Source: Tannerella forsythia (lineage in GTDB: Bacteria > Bacteroidota > Bacteroidia > Bacteroidales > Tannerellaceae). From it: a DNA stretch of 64,000 bases. Position numbers and translations under genes: made by a program. Below are positions 45,678-55,441 of this stretch, piece by piece. How positions within the stretch are numbered: the stretch's first letter is position 1; the number at the start of each line of letters is the position of its first letter. The stretch is from positions 372,001-436,000 of the forward strand of contig NZ_JUET01000058.1 of the NCBI RefSeq assembly GCF_001006485.1. Reading direction: 5' to 3'. The notes beneath the pieces were generated by a model. It was not told the DNA's origin and ran no database searches. It worked only from the letters and a program-made list of their open reading frames with translations.

Positions 45678-46526
45678 ATGAAAAGTGCAGACCAACTGAT
45701 TGACGAACTGATTACGCTCGCCTTCGCCGAAGACATCGGCGATGGCGACCATACGACCTTGTGTTGCATTCCCTCGACCGAGATGGGTAAGAGTCGGTTG
45801 ATTATTAAAGAATCCGGTGTGTTGGCCGGTGTAGAAATGGCGCAACGTATTTTCAAGCATTTCGATCCCGATATGCGGATGGATATTTTTATCTGCGATG
45901 GGGCCGAAGTGAAGAGAGGAGATATTGCGTTTACGGTCGAAGGCAGGGTGCAGTCTCTTCTACAAACAGAGCGATTGGTATTGAACGTGATGCAACGTAT
46001 GAGCGGCATTGCTACGACGACGCGCCGATACGTGAAAGCGCTTGAAGGCACGAGGACCCGGGTGTTGGATACACGCAAAACAACTCCGGGCATGCGCATG
46101 CTTGAGAAGGAGGCGGTACGTATCGGAGGGGGAGTCAATCATCGTATCGGGTTGTTCGATATGATCCTGCTGAAAGACAATCATGTCGATTTCGCCGGAG
46201 GGATCGAGCAGGCCATTACACGGGCACAGAGCTATCTGGAAGAAAAGAGAAAAAAACTCAAGATTGAGATTGAAGTCCGCAACTTCAAAGAATTGGACGA
46301 AGTAATGAAGGTCGGAGGAGTAGATCGCATCATGCTCGATAATTTCAGTCCGTCGGATACTCGTGAGGCGGTACGGCGTATCGGAGGTCGTTATGAAACG
46401 GAGTCGTCAGGAGGCATTACATTCGACACGCTACGCGATTATGCCGAATGCGGAGTAGACTATATCTCGGTAGGGGCACTGACTCATTCTATCCAAAGTC
46501 TTGACATGAGCCTTAAAGCCGTGTAA
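45678..46526 (+). CDS. nadC: Nicotinate-nucleotide pyrophosphorylase (quinolinate phosphoribosyltransferase)
   Basis: 282 residues, normal length. Converts quinolinate and PRPP to nicotinate mononucleotide in de novo NAD synthesis. Seen: LAFAEDIGDGDHTTLCCIPS at the N-terminus, ERLVLNVMQRMSGIAT, RVLDTRKTTPGMRMLEKEAV (substrate-binding Arg and Lys), ILLKDNHVDFAGG, IEVEVRNFKELDEV-type strand (here IEIEVRNFKELD), VDRIMLDNFSP and GGITFDTLRDYAECGVDYIS with a GALTHS end. Upstream DUF4783, downstream DUF5686 (24 bases). Confidence 0.96.
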   Translation: MKSADQLIDELITLAFAEDIGDGDHTTLCCIPSTEMGKSRLIIKESGVLAGVEMAQRIFKHFDPDMRMDIFICDGAEVKRGDIAFTVEGRVQSLLQTERLVLNVMQRMSGIATTTRRYVKALEGTRTRVLDTRKTTPGMRMLEKEAVRIGGGVNHRIGLFDMILLKDNHVDFAGGIEQAITRAQSYLEEKRKKLKIEIEVRNFKELDEVMKVGGVDRIMLDNFSPSDTREAVRRIGGRYETESSGGITFDTLRDYAECGVDYISVGALTHSIQSLDMSLKAV

Positions 46527-46550
46527 AGAGTGGAGCGGTTGGCATGTGAT

Positions 46551-49244
46551 ATGCGAAAACTTCTTCTTCTCTTTCCTTTGGTGGGGCTATGTTTTTCGGC
46601 CGTTTTTTCACAGGCGCAAAGTTTAAAGGGAACGATTACCGATACTGAGGGACGACCTATCTCGTACGCAACGGTTTATATTCGTGAGATTGCATTAGGC
46701 ATTGTCGCCAATGAGCAAGGTGAGTTTGTGTCGCATTTGGAGCAAGGGCGTTATGTGGGGGAATTTTCGGCTCTCGGATACGAAAAACAAATCCTTCCGT
46801 TTACCATTTCCGACTCCGAAACGCCTCTGCGAATAACGTTGCAACAGAAAGCGTATTCATTGGGGGAAGTCGTTGTCGATGGGAGAGGGGAGGATCCTGC
46901 ATATGCCATTATGCGCAAGGCAATTGCACATGCTCCTTTTTATCGTTTTCAGGTTAAAGCTTATCAGGCGGATGTCTATATCAAAGGGACTCTCAAAACG
47001 GGTAAGTTGCCGTCTTTGGGCTCTGTCCTTATCGGGGAGCAGAAGACGAAGATAAAGAACCTCTCGAATAAGCTCTTTCTGATGGAGTCGCAAAATGAGG
47101 TGAAATTTAAAGCGCCGAATACCTACGACCAGAAAGTCGTCGCATTGTCTTCGTCGATTCCTGCCGAGTTCGACGATGAAAAAATGGCGATGAATGTCGT
47201 GACCAGCAACGTGTACGCCCCCGAACTGTTCGGCGTAACCTCACCATTGGCTCCGGGAGCTTTCACGTACTACAAATTCGTGTTGGAAGGCGTCACGACC
47301 GAAGGGAATCGGGTAATCAATAAAATCAGGGTTTTACCGAAGAAGAACAACACGCAGTTGGTGAACGGATGGCTTTATATTCTGGACGGTACATGGAATC
47401 TGCAACATATCGATTTCACCGTTAAACAGATGGGAGTGAGTTTTCGTAATCATGTGTCGTTTCATGAAGTCAAACCCGATGTGTGGTTGCCCACGGCCTA
47501 TGATATGAGTATGAAGATCAATATGCTCGGCATAAAGGTCGAAGGGAAATACTATTCTTCGGTTCAATATCGGCAGGTCGATGTGAACGAGAAACAAGCG
47601 CAGGCCGCCCAGCCGATGCTCCCTGTACAGTCGGTGTTGCCCGCAACGAAACGAACGACGAAGAAACAGTTGAAAGCCCGTAAAAAACTGGAGGAGTTGG
47701 CTGCCAAGGAGGAACTGACGACCCGCGACGCTTACAGGATGGCACAATTGATGCAGGACGCTGCCGAGACACCCGAAATCAAAGAAAAAAGAAAAAGTCT
47801 TCAACTTCAATCGTGGGACTCCACCGTTCGTATTACGCGCGATTCGCTAACCCTGCTACGTGATACCAACTACTGGAAGAAAATACGTACGCAGCCGTTG
47901 CAGACAGATGAAATCCTCAGCTACCGATGGAAGGACAGTCTGAAAAATGAAATCCGGAAAGAGAACCAAAGCGATTCGCTGAAAGGACGAACGTTCGGGA
48001 AATGGATGTCGGCATCGTTGATGGGTGAAAAGATCAAGTTGGGCAAGCGGGCAAGGCTTGGATATGGCGGTCTGCTCCGGGCAGTACCGGAATACAATTT
48101 TGTCGACGGCTTTTGGATCGGACAGCGCCTTACTTTCGAGATGGACTTTACGCGAAAGAATCCGAAAGGCGCTTCGGGCGAAGTCGTCATCTCCTCCTCT
48201 TCAAATGATCTCCCTCTCGATAGATCAATTACTTTCTCTCCGGAGGTTTATTACACAACAGCTCGTAAGGCGCTTGTTTGGCAAGTGAATACGGCGTTTC
48301 GTTACGATCCCATACGGCATGGAGAACTTGAACTCTCGGGTGGAGATATCACGGAAGATTATGCGGGTAAGAACGGTACGAACCGATTGATTAACTCCTT
48401 TGCGTCGTTGTTGTTCGCCGCGAATAGTGCCAAGCTGTATCGTATGCGGTTTGCCGACGTTACGCATCGCATTGATGTGGCGAACGGACTGCGACTGTCG
48501 GCGACGATGCATTACGAACGGCGGTCAACCCTCGAGAACCATACATCTTATCGTATCTTCGGAGAGACTCCGCATTCCAATCTCCCTCACGGATATGCTT
48601 CGGTTCCGATGCCTGATCATACGGCTTGGATCGCCGGTATACAGTTGCGGTATACGCCGCGCTATTATTATCGGATTCAGGAGGGGCGGAAAATCTACGC
48701 GTATTCCGACTATCCGACTTTTAGCTTTTATTATCGGCAAGGTATCCCGTTCGGAGATACACGGAATGCCTCATTTACGATGCTCTCGGCCAGTGTGATG
48801 CAGACCGTCAAACTGAACCTTTTCAATCGATTCTTTTATGGAGTCGATGCCGGTATTTTTCCGTCGGCAGAGAGACTCTATTTGCCCGATTTTAAGCACT
48901 TCATCACCTGTGAGTTGTATGTTGTCGATCGTCCGATGCAAACGGCTTTCAACTTGATTGATCACTATCGTTATGCGGCGAATGACAAATGGTTGCAGGC
49001 ACATCTGATGTTCTCTTCCGATTATTTGCTCCTCAAGCATATACGTTTTATGCAAAACTATCTTTTTGATGAAGCGTTACACGTGCATTCACTCTGGATT
49101 CCGGGGCGGAATTACAGTGAGGCAGGGTATTCCGTCGGCTTTTCGGAAGCCGGACGGATCGGTGTTTTTGCCGGATTTAATAACGGCCGTTACGATGCCG
49201 TGGGCTTCACCGTCAGTCTGCCCCTGCTGCAATGGTTGAAGTAG
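46551..49244 (+). CDS. Outer-membrane protein with CarboxypepD_reg-like domain and DUF5686
   Basis: 897 residues. Signal peptide RKLLLLFPLVGLCFSAVFSQ. Residues about 27-110 are a carboxypeptidase-regulatory-like beta domain (LKGTITDTEGRPISYATVYI), followed by a plug-like linker and the DUF5686 region, with a Lys-rich coiled segment (about 365-430; KKQLKARKKLEELAAKEELT) and a C-terminal barrel. These proteins are common in Bacteroidetes and sit in the outer membrane; the role is not established. Start ATG 46551 gives the signal peptide; the ORF extension from 46530 has none. Confidence 0.85.
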   Translation: MRKLLLLFPLVGLCFSAVFSQAQSLKGTITDTEGRPISYATVYIREIALGIVANEQGEFVSHLEQGRYVGEFSALGYEKQILPFTISDSETPLRITLQQKAYSLGEVVVDGRGEDPAYAIMRKAIAHAPFYRFQVKAYQADVYIKGTLKTGKLPSLGSVLIGEQKTKIKNLSNKLFLMESQNEVKFKAPNTYDQKVVALSSSIPAEFDDEKMAMNVVTSNVYAPELFGVTSPLAPGAFTYYKFVLEGVTTEGNRVINKIRVLPKKNNTQLVNGWLYILDGTWNLQHIDFTVKQMGVSFRNHVSFHEVKPDVWLPTAYDMSMKINMLGIKVEGKYYSSVQYRQVDVNEKQAQAAQPMLPVQSVLPATKRTTKKQLKARKKLEELAAKEELTTRDAYRMAQLMQDAAETPEIKEKRKSLQLQSWDSTVRITRDSLTLLRDTNYWKKIRTQPLQTDEILSYRWKDSLKNEIRKENQSDSLKGRTFGKWMSASLMGEKIKLGKRARLGYGGLLRAVPEYNFVDGFWIGQRLTFEMDFTRKNPKGASGEVVISSSSNDLPLDRSITFSPEVYYTTARKALVWQVNTAFRYDPIRHGELELSGGDITEDYAGKNGTNRLINSFASLLFAANSAKLYRMRFADVTHRIDVANGLRLSATMHYERRSTLENHTSYRIFGETPHSNLPHGYASVPMPDHTAWIAGIQLRYTPRYYYRIQEGRKIYAYSDYPTFSFYYRQGIPFGDTRNASFTMLSASVMQTVKLNLFNRFFYGVDAGIFPSAERLYLPDFKHFITCELYVVDRPMQTAFNLIDHYRYAANDKWLQAHLMFSSDYLLLKHIRFMQNYLFDEALHVHSLWIPGRNYSEAGYSVGFSEAGRIGVFAGFNNGRYDAVGFTVSLPLLQWLK

Positions 49245-49252
49245 GACGGGCG

Positions 49253-49825
49253 TTAAGATTCTCGTGTAACTTTTCCGTCGGTTAACCGATAGGTTTGATG
49301 ACTTTCGGGACAGACGGCCAGTCCTTTGTCATCGAAGTCGAGATGATGACCGTATTCGCTCACCCAGCCCGTCTGACGTGCCGGATTACCTACCACCAGC
49401 GCGTAGGGCGGTACATCTTTCGTTACCACCGCACCTGCTCCGATCAGCGCATAGGCGCCGATGACACACCCGCATACGACGGTCGCATTCGCTCCGATGG
49501 ACGCTCCTTTCTCTACACGAGTCGGCCGGAATTCATGCTTGCGGGAGACGGCGCTACGCGGATTAATAACGTTCGTAAACACGCAGCTCGGTCCCAGAAA
49601 AACGTCGTCTTTACACGTCACGCCGGTATAGACCGAGACATTATTCTGCACCTTGACCCCATTGCCCAGACATACTCCCGGCGAGATGACGACGTTTTGC
49701 CCGATCGTGCAGTCACGGCCGATCGTCGAGCCGGCCATGATGTGTGAAAAGTGCCAGATTCTCGTTCCCTGTCCGATGCTGCATCCTGCGTCGATAACGG
49801 CTGTTTCATGTGCCTGATATTCCAT
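49253..49825 (-). CDS. UDP-2-acetamido-3-amino-2,3-dideoxyglucuronate N-acetyltransferase-like protein (WbpD/WlbB type)
   Basis: 190 residues of left-handed beta-helix. AVIDAGCSIGQGTRIWHFSH at the start and CTIGQNVVISPGVCLGNGVK are characteristic of the WbpD/WlbB subfamily, with CVFTNVINPRSAVSRKHEF (catalytic-region loop) and VEKGASIGANATVVCGCVIG. The C-terminus GYALxx...VVGNPARQTGWVSEYG is also typical. It would N-acetylate a 3-amino sugar nucleotide for surface glycan. No other genes of that pathway are nearby. Start ATG 49825. Confidence 0.85.
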   Translation of the reverse strand: MEYQAHETAVIDAGCSIGQGTRIWHFSHIMAGSTIGRDCTIGQNVVISPGVCLGNGVKVQNNVSVYTGVTCKDDVFLGPSCVFTNVINPRSAVSRKHEFRPTRVEKGASIGANATVVCGCVIGAYALIGAGAVVTKDVPPYALVVGNPARQTGWVSEYGHHLDFDDKGLAVCPESHQTYRLTDGKVTRES

Positions 49826-49846
49826 TTGCTGAAAGTGAAAGATTCC

Positions 49847-50551
49847 TTATTTGTAGAGTGCGAAAACGGTCGGTTTTTTGTTCAGGTCGGGTGCATTTTT
49901 GCCCCATTCTTTTACGGGCTTCGTGCGTATCATTTCGTCTTCGCACGAGAGGTTCGAGGCCACGCACAATCGGGTCGACGGCCTGCATATTCGCACCAAC
50001 TCCTCCAGTAGCTTGCCGTTTCGGTAAGGCGTTTCGATAAAGAGTTGCGTCTGGTTTTCGGAATAGATGCGCGCCTCTAATGCTTTGATCCGTGCTGCGC
50101 GTTGCGCCGCATCGATGGGCAGATAGCCGTGAAAGGCAAAGCTCTGTCCGTTAAATCCGGAGCCCATGATCGTCAATAGAATAGAAGAAGGTCCAACGAG
50201 GGGAACGACCTTATACCCTTTGCGCTGCGCGATGGCTACGATATCAGCCCCGGGGTCGGCCACCGCCGGACAGCCCGCTTCGGAGATTATCCCGACCGAC
50301 TCGCCCGCGGCCAGCGGTGTCAGGTACCCGGCTACCACGTGCGGCGAGGTGTGTTTGTTCAACTCGTAGAAATGCAACTCGTCGATCATCAGCGACGGTT
50401 CCGTTTTCTTCAGAAACCGGCGCGCCGTGCGTATGTTCTCCACCACAAAATGGCGGATACCAAGAATCACCTCGCGATTATACGCCGGTAGCACCTTGTA
50501 GTGTTCCGTTTCGCCCAGGGTGACCGGAATCAGATAAAGAGCCGTTTCCAT
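49847..50551 (-). CDS. RsmI-like SAM-dependent methyltransferase
   Basis: 234 residues of the tetrapyrrole-methylase (RsmI-like) fold: ALYLIPVTLGETEHYKVLPA at the N-terminus, VGIISEAGCPAVADPGADIV (the G-x-P-x-x-DPG motif), VVPLVGPSSILLTIMGSGFN and FIETPYRNGKLLEELVRICR. It is about 45 residues shorter than E. coli RsmI, as is usual for the Bacteroidetes homologue. It probably methylates 16S rRNA C1402, but this shorter form is not proven to do so. A -7 box (TACTTTTG, 50587-50580 minus strand) lies upstream. Confidence 0.85.
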   Translation of the reverse strand: METALYLIPVTLGETEHYKVLPAYNREVILGIRHFVVENIRTARRFLKKTEPSLMIDELHFYELNKHTSPHVVAGYLTPLAAGESVGIISEAGCPAVADPGADIVAIAQRKGYKVVPLVGPSSILLTIMGSGFNGQSFAFHGYLPIDAAQRAARIKALEARIYSENQTQLFIETPYRNGKLLEELVRICRPSTRLCVASNLSCEDEMIRTKPVKEWGKNAPDLNKKPTVFALYK

Positions 50552-51532
50552 GTTCTGTTCAACAATCTTTTACGAAGCACAAAAGTACATAAAAAAAAAG
50601 GATTCACGTACCGCGAGCCTCCGCAAAAAGCGGGGTAAGAAACAGTCCTTCGGATGTTTGTTTAGTTGTTTATGAATGTAGGGGCGAACACAAGGTTCGC
50701 CCCTACACGGCATAACATAATTCAATTGTTAATGGTTAATTGTCAATTGTCATACCAGGTACATGATTCGGCGTGTACCACGCATAACAATTAACCATTG
50801 ACAATTAACAATTAATTTGTCATTCAGAGCGTAAGCGAAGAATCTCATTCTTTTCCTTCGCGAGATTCCTCACGGTGTTCGGAATGACAAAGGGTGGCGT
50901 TCGGAATGACAAACGCGTTTATTTGCGCCCATTTGTGTCATTTGCGAAATTTGCGTTCTGATAACCCGGCATCACACAAAAAAAGGGCGAACACAAGGTT
51001 CGCCCCTACACGGCATAACATAATTCAATTGTTAATGGTTAATTGTCAATTGTCATACCAGGTACATGATTCGGCGTGTACCACGCATAACCATTGACCA
51101 TTGACAATTAACAATTAATTTGTCATTCAGAGCGAAGCGAAGAATCTCTTCCCTCTTCCTCGCGAGATTCCTCACGATGTTCGGAATGACAGAGGGTGGC
51201 GTTCGGATTCCGTGTACCACGCATAACAATTAACCATTGACCATTAACAATTAATTTGTCATTCAGAGCGAAGCGAAGAATCTCATTCCTTTTCCCTCGC
51301 GAGATTCCTCACGGTGTTCGGAATGACAGAGGGTGGTGTTCGGATTCCGTGTACCACGCATAACAATTAACCATTGACAATTAACAATTGAATTACGTCC
51401 ATTCGCGCCCATTTGCGAAATTTGCGTTCTGATAACCCAACACCACACAAAAAAAGGGCGAACACAAGGTTCGCCCCTACATTGACAACATTAATTACTG
51501 TTGACTACTTTTCACTTTTCACTCTTCGTTTT
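50552..51532. repeat. Intergenic repeat cluster (about 0.98 kb)
   Basis: No credible gene. Holds three recurring modules in order: (A) GGGCGAAC-acaag-GTTCGCCC hairpins at 50678-50706 (12-bp stem), 50985-51005 and 51456-51476; (B) 70-bp imperfect palindromes GTCATTCAGAGCG ... GGAATGAC at 50819-50888, 51122-51190 and 51258-51327; (C) AT-rich blocks of TTAATTGTCAATTG type around GGTACATGATTCGGCGTGTA (about 50725-50815, 51025-51118 and partial copies later). The order A-C-B repeats, so the region grew by block duplication. Confidence 0.75.
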
Positions 51533-54500
51533 TCACTTTATAAGAATTTTGGTTACCCGTTCTCCTACGCGCACGACGTACATGCCGGAGGACAGCGGAA
51601 GAACATGGTCGCCGGCGGAGGCGTTCATCGTGCGAACGAGTGAACCTACTACATTATATATATGTACCGTCTCGGCCTTGGGCAGGGTGAGGCGCAGCGC
51701 ACCGCCGGCGGCGTAGACGCGCAGGCCGTCGATCGTTTGATTGGCCACGGTGTAGGTGAACGTGAACGGCACCGTGATGTTCTGCAGCGCGTAGCCTGCC
51801 GTAGGCGTGAACGTGAGGTTACGCAGCGCGGCTTTGTAGGTGCCTTTCGACGTGCCGGGTGCGGCCGTGCAGGCGAGCGTCAGCAGGTTGCGTTTTTCCA
51901 TCGTGCCGCCCGAGCGCAGACCGTTGGGTTTCATTTCCACGTGCTTACCCGTTATGGTGAGCGTATAGCTCGCGGCCAGTGACGCGTCGGGCGCGGTCTT
52001 CTTGGCGTCGAGGGCAAAGCCTTCGGGCAGATCGACATCGAACGAGAGCGTAAAGTCGGCATCGGAGGGTGCCACTAAGGCCAATCGTAACGTGTTATCG
52101 CCTCCCGACGTGACGGAAACCATCTGTTCGGCCGGTACGACGCGCACGCGGCAGGCCGTCTGCTGTCCGCCGACGTTGGCCACGACGGTAATATCGGCCC
52201 GTCCGGGCGCGAGGGCGGTGACGGTACCGTCTCTGCTCACGGTCGCGATGTCATTGTTCGAGGAATACCATTTCACGTCGCGATTGATATCCGCGTCTTT
52301 GGGATAGGCCGTTACGACGAGGCGTTGCGAGGCGCCTGCGGGCAGCGTAAGTTCCGTATAATCGAGCGCGACGAAGGCGGGCCCGGGTTTGGGGTTTTGC
52401 GTGACGGTAACCGTTTCTTTCAGCGCGCCGGAGACGAAGAAGATATTAGCCGTGCGGGGCTGCTCGTCTTCGTAGGCCGGGGCGGTGACGGTGATTGTGC
52501 CGTTGCCTGTGCCCGAAGTGGCCGAGAGGGTGATCCACGACGCGTCGCATTGGGCGGTCCACGGCCGATTAGCCGTAACGGTCAGCGCCTTATCTTCGCC
52601 GTCAAAGGTAAACGTGAGTGTGGCGGGCGTTACCGAGAGCGTGGGAGAAAAAGCTTCCTGCGTCACCGCGACGGTAACCGGCGTGGCGGGGCCGCTGCCG
52701 TCTTCAAACACGAAATCGAGCGTAGCCGTGCGTGCCGCGGTAATGCCGTTCGCATTTTTAGCTTTCACCGTAAGCGTCGTGTCCGGGCTTTCGGAGACGA
52801 TCGTTATGCCGTCGCCGCCTGCAAACTCAAGCCACGTCTGCGCTGCGGCGGGGATGGCAGCCTTCCACTTCTTATTGCCCTGCACCTTGATCTGCTTCGT
52901 GCTGCCGGCAGTCCAGGCCATCGGCGCGGCGTCGGTCAGGGCGGCGGACAAGATGGGAGGCGTCTCCTGAATATCGAAATCCTTCCACACGTTCTTCGCT
53001 TTGTAGGTATCGACCATGCCCTCGGGTACGTACAGCGTAACGTCCGAGAGTGTGACGTCGTTAAAGACATTCGCTTGGATGTCGGGGATCGATCCGGCAT
53101 CCTTCCACGCTACGGTGAAGTTCGTCAGCGACTTGCTAAAGGCAAAAGCCCTCTCTCCAATCTCGGTGACGCTCTTCGGGATGGTGATGCTTGTCATCTT
53201 CCTGAGTTCACATAAAGCCCTCTTCCCGATCTTGGTGATGCCCTCGCCAAGGGTTACGGTTTGCACCTTCACCCAGAAAGCATGCCAAGGCTGATCCTCC
53301 GAGTTGTTATACTCCGGTATCTCGCCCTGTCCGGTGATGGAGAGCGTCTTGGTTTCGTTGTTGAACGCCCAGTGCAACCCCGTGCTGAGGTCGCCCCCTG
53401 CGGTCTTCCCGTCCATAATGAAGAACCTTTTCCACACGTCCTTCGTTTTATAAGTCTCCACGGTACCGGCGGGCACATGCAGCACTAATCCGGGAAGATC
53501 AAAGGCATTCCCATCGGGGATGGGGATGTTGTTATCCGTCCATGGTACGGTGACGTCCGTCAGCTTGTGACAATTTTCGAAGGCCTTCTCTCCGATCGTG
53601 GCGACGCTCTTCGGGAGGGTGATGCTTGGCAGCACCTGGAAACCCGCGAAGGCATTCTTCCCGATCTTGTTGACGCCCTCTGCAAGGGTTAGGGTTTGCG
53701 CCTTCCCCCCGAAAGCACACCAAGGCTGCTCTTCCGGGTAGTTATAGTCCGGTATCTCGCCCGCACCGGTGATGGAGAGCGTCTTGGTTTCGTCGTTGTA
53801 CGCCCAGTGCAGCCCCGCGAGGTTGCCCCCTGCAGTCTTTCCATCCATGATGAAGAACTTTTTCCACTCGTCCTTCGCTTTGTAAATCTCCGCGGTACCG
53901 GCGGGCACGTGCAGCACTTTACCTTTGGGGTAGCTAAAGGCCGAAGCAGGGAGGTTGGGGATGGATTCGGCCTCCGTCCACTCCACGGTGACACCCCCCA
54001 GCGCATAGCAAGAGAAAAAGGCCTGCTCTTTGATCGTGGTGACGCTCTTCGGGATGGTGATGCTTGACAGCTTCTCGCAACCCATAAAAGCTTTCTCTCC
54101 GATTGTTTCAAGGCCGCTCTCCGGGAGCGTGACGCTTGTCAGCACCTCGCAACCCGTAAAGGCCCTATTTCCGATGCTGGTCACACCGGCTTCGATCACT
54201 ACGGTTTTGATTTTCTCCCGGACATCCTTCCAGGGCTGATGGTCAAAGTCGGCAAAGTCCGGCATGGCGCCCGTGCCGCTTACGGTGAGGGTGCGGGTGG
54301 CGTCGTCGTACTCCCACCACGTCTGGGTGGCGTCGAGCGGGCTGTTGGTGATAGTCCCGTCCGTGATCTTCCCAAACGTCTTCCACACGTCCTTCCCGCG
54401 GTAAGCCTTCGTCCGGCCGGCGGGCACGTGCAGCTTGATGTTTTGGAGCGTCACGCTGGGGTGAAAGACATTCGCATCGATGCCGAGCGGCGTAGCCCAC

Positions 54501-55003
54501 CCCACGGTGATGTCCGTCAGTGCCGTGCAATTGCCAAGGGCCTGCTCTCCGATCGCAGTGACACTGCCCGGGAGGGTGATGCTTGTCAGTGCCGAGCAAC
54601 CGGAAAAGGCGTACTTCCCAATCGTTTGGACACCCTCCGGGAGGGTGACGCTTGTCAGCGCCGCGCAATCGTTAAAGGCAGCCTCTCCAATCGTTTGGAC
54701 ACCCGCCGGGAGGGTAACGCTTGTCAGCGCAGCGCTATTCCTAAAGGCGTACGCCCCGACGCTCTTTACGCCGGCCTCGATCTTTACTTTCTCGATCTCG
54801 TTCCGGACATCCTTCCAAGGTTGTGCGTCTGCGTTGGCAAAGTCCGGCATGGCGCCCGTTCCGGTGATGGTGAGGGTCTTGGTACCGGTGTCGTAGTTCC
54901 AGTTCAGCGGTCCGGTGGTTCCGCTGTTTTGCGCCGCAGCGCCGAGGGTCGTCAACAATAAGAAGAGACCCGTCATCCATAAAGTAAACATTTTCTTTTT
55001 CAT
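51533..55003 (-). CDS. BspA-like leucine-rich-repeat surface protein with T9SS sorting domain
   Basis: 1156 residues. Signal peptide (MKKKMFTLWMTGLFLLLTTL). From about 25 to 660 come four-plus modules of a LRR_5/BspA pattern: each has a TKTLTITGTGAMPDFAN-like strand, an IEAGVTSIGNRAFTGCEVLT-like LRR pair and a VPAGTVETYKTKDVWKRF-like closing strand. Then two BACON domains (about 690-870; WKAAIPAAAQTWLEF, WTAQCDASWITLSATSGTG) and a BIG2-like domain (about 875-955; VKWYSSNNDIATVSRDGTVT). Then a beta domain, and a T9SS type A sorting domain (about 1085-1156; RVYAAGGALRLTLPKAETVH, NVVGSLVRTMNAS, LSSGMYVVRVGERVTKILIK). The composition matches Tannerella BspA adhesins. GC-rich, with long antisense frames that are shadows. 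Confidence 0.9.
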   Translation of the reverse strand: MKKKMFTLWMTGLFLLLTTLGAAAQNSGTTGPLNWNYDTGTKTLTITGTGAMPDFANADAQPWKDVRNEIEKVKIEAGVKSVGAYAFRNSAALTSVTLPAGVQTIGEAAFNDCAALTSVTLPEGVQTIGKYAFSGCSALTSITLPGSVTAIGEQALGNCTALTDITVGWATPLGIDANVFHPSVTLQNIKLHVPAGRTKAYRGKDVWKTFGKITDGTITNSPLDATQTWWEYDDATRTLTVSGTGAMPDFADFDHQPWKDVREKIKTVVIEAGVTSIGNRAFTGCEVLTSVTLPESGLETIGEKAFMGCEKLSSITIPKSVTTIKEQAFFSCYALGGVTVEWTEAESIPNLPASAFSYPKGKVLHVPAGTAEIYKAKDEWKKFFIMDGKTAGGNLAGLHWAYNDETKTLSITGAGEIPDYNYPEEQPWCAFGGKAQTLTLAEGVNKIGKNAFAGFQVLPSITLPKSVATIGEKAFENCHKLTDVTVPWTDNNIPIPDGNAFDLPGLVLHVPAGTVETYKTKDVWKRFFIMDGKTAGGDLSTGLHWAFNNETKTLSITGQGEIPEYNNSEDQPWHAFWVKVQTVTLGEGITKIGKRALCELRKMTSITIPKSVTEIGERAFAFSKSLTNFTVAWKDAGSIPDIQANVFNDVTLSDVTLYVPEGMVDTYKAKNVWKDFDIQETPPILSAALTDAAPMAWTAGSTKQIKVQGNKKWKAAIPAAAQTWLEFAGGDGITIVSESPDTTLTVKAKNANGITAARTATLDFVFEDGSGPATPVTVAVTQEAFSPTLSVTPATLTFTFDGEDKALTVTANRPWTAQCDASWITLSATSGTGNGTITVTAPAYEDEQPRTANIFFVSGALKETVTVTQNPKPGPAFVALDYTELTLPAGASQRLVVTAYPKDADINRDVKWYSSNNDIATVSRDGTVTALAPGRADITVVANVGGQQTACRVRVVPAEQMVSVTSGGDNTLRLALVAPSDADFTLSFDVDLPEGFALDAKKTAPDASLAASYTLTITGKHVEMKPNGLRSGGTMEKRNLLTLACTAAPGTSKGTYKAALRNLTFTPTAGYALQNITVPFTFTYTVANQTIDGLRVYAAGGALRLTLPKAETVHIYNVVGSLVRTMNASAGDHVLPLSSGMYVVRVGERVTKILIK

Positions 55004-55375
55004 TGTTTGATATAATTTAAATGTTAGTAATGTGTTGAATTATCAGTTGTCAGCGTTCAGCAGTCAGCCGTCGGTATGCCGCGTAGGGGCGAACCTCTGT
55101 GTTCGCCCACTCTGTGTTTGCCCGCGATCACCGCCGATTAACATCCAACGCCCGTACGGGGCTGTTTCCCAATAGTTAATGGTTATTTGCCGGGTACATG
55201 ATTCGGTGTGTACCACGCATAACCATTAACCATTATCACTGCCTGCACGGGGTACAAAGGGCTGAAAACCCGTTTTATTTCAGCCCTATCCCGTGAGGGT
55301 GGGGAATCGCTCCGCCGGCTCACCGCCCGAGGCCCATTGACGAACGCGATTATTTATGTTGATTTGCACCATTCG
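55004..55375. repeat. Intergenic repeats upstream of the BspA-like gene
   Basis: A degenerate GTAGGGGCGAAC hairpin copy near 55083-55108; a family C fragment (ATGGTTATTTGCCGGGTACA at about 55180, ending near 55235); and a family D copy, GGGCTGAAAACCCG ... TTTCAGCCC, at about 55257-55290. I see no gene here. Confidence 0.55.
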
Positions 55376-55441
55376 TTCGTGTCGGGCGTCAGCAGGTTGT
55401 CGTACAGATACGCTTTTACGGTGTGTCTTGTTTTACTCATG
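55376..55441 (-). pseudogene. Truncated 5' copy of the HU-like gene
   Basis: Minus-strand ATG with MSKTRHTVKAYLYDNLLTPD then TNEWCKST and a stop: the first ~20 codons of the gene at 56431-57165 with high identity, then unrelated sequence. The match continues upstream through the whole leader (55442-55826 versus 57166-57550). It is a dead duplicate cut off after the leader and start. Confidence 0.75.

Noticed and set aside
50678-51476. CRISPR array in the repeat cluster
   Set aside because: The repeats differ in length and type, are themselves palindromic or AT-rich, and lack regularly sized unique spacers; there are no cas genes nearby.
51662-54961. Long plus-strand ORFs opposite the BspA-like gene
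   Set aside because: They are antisense shadows of a GC-rich coding region with strong repeats and have no ribosome binding sites or recognisable domains.
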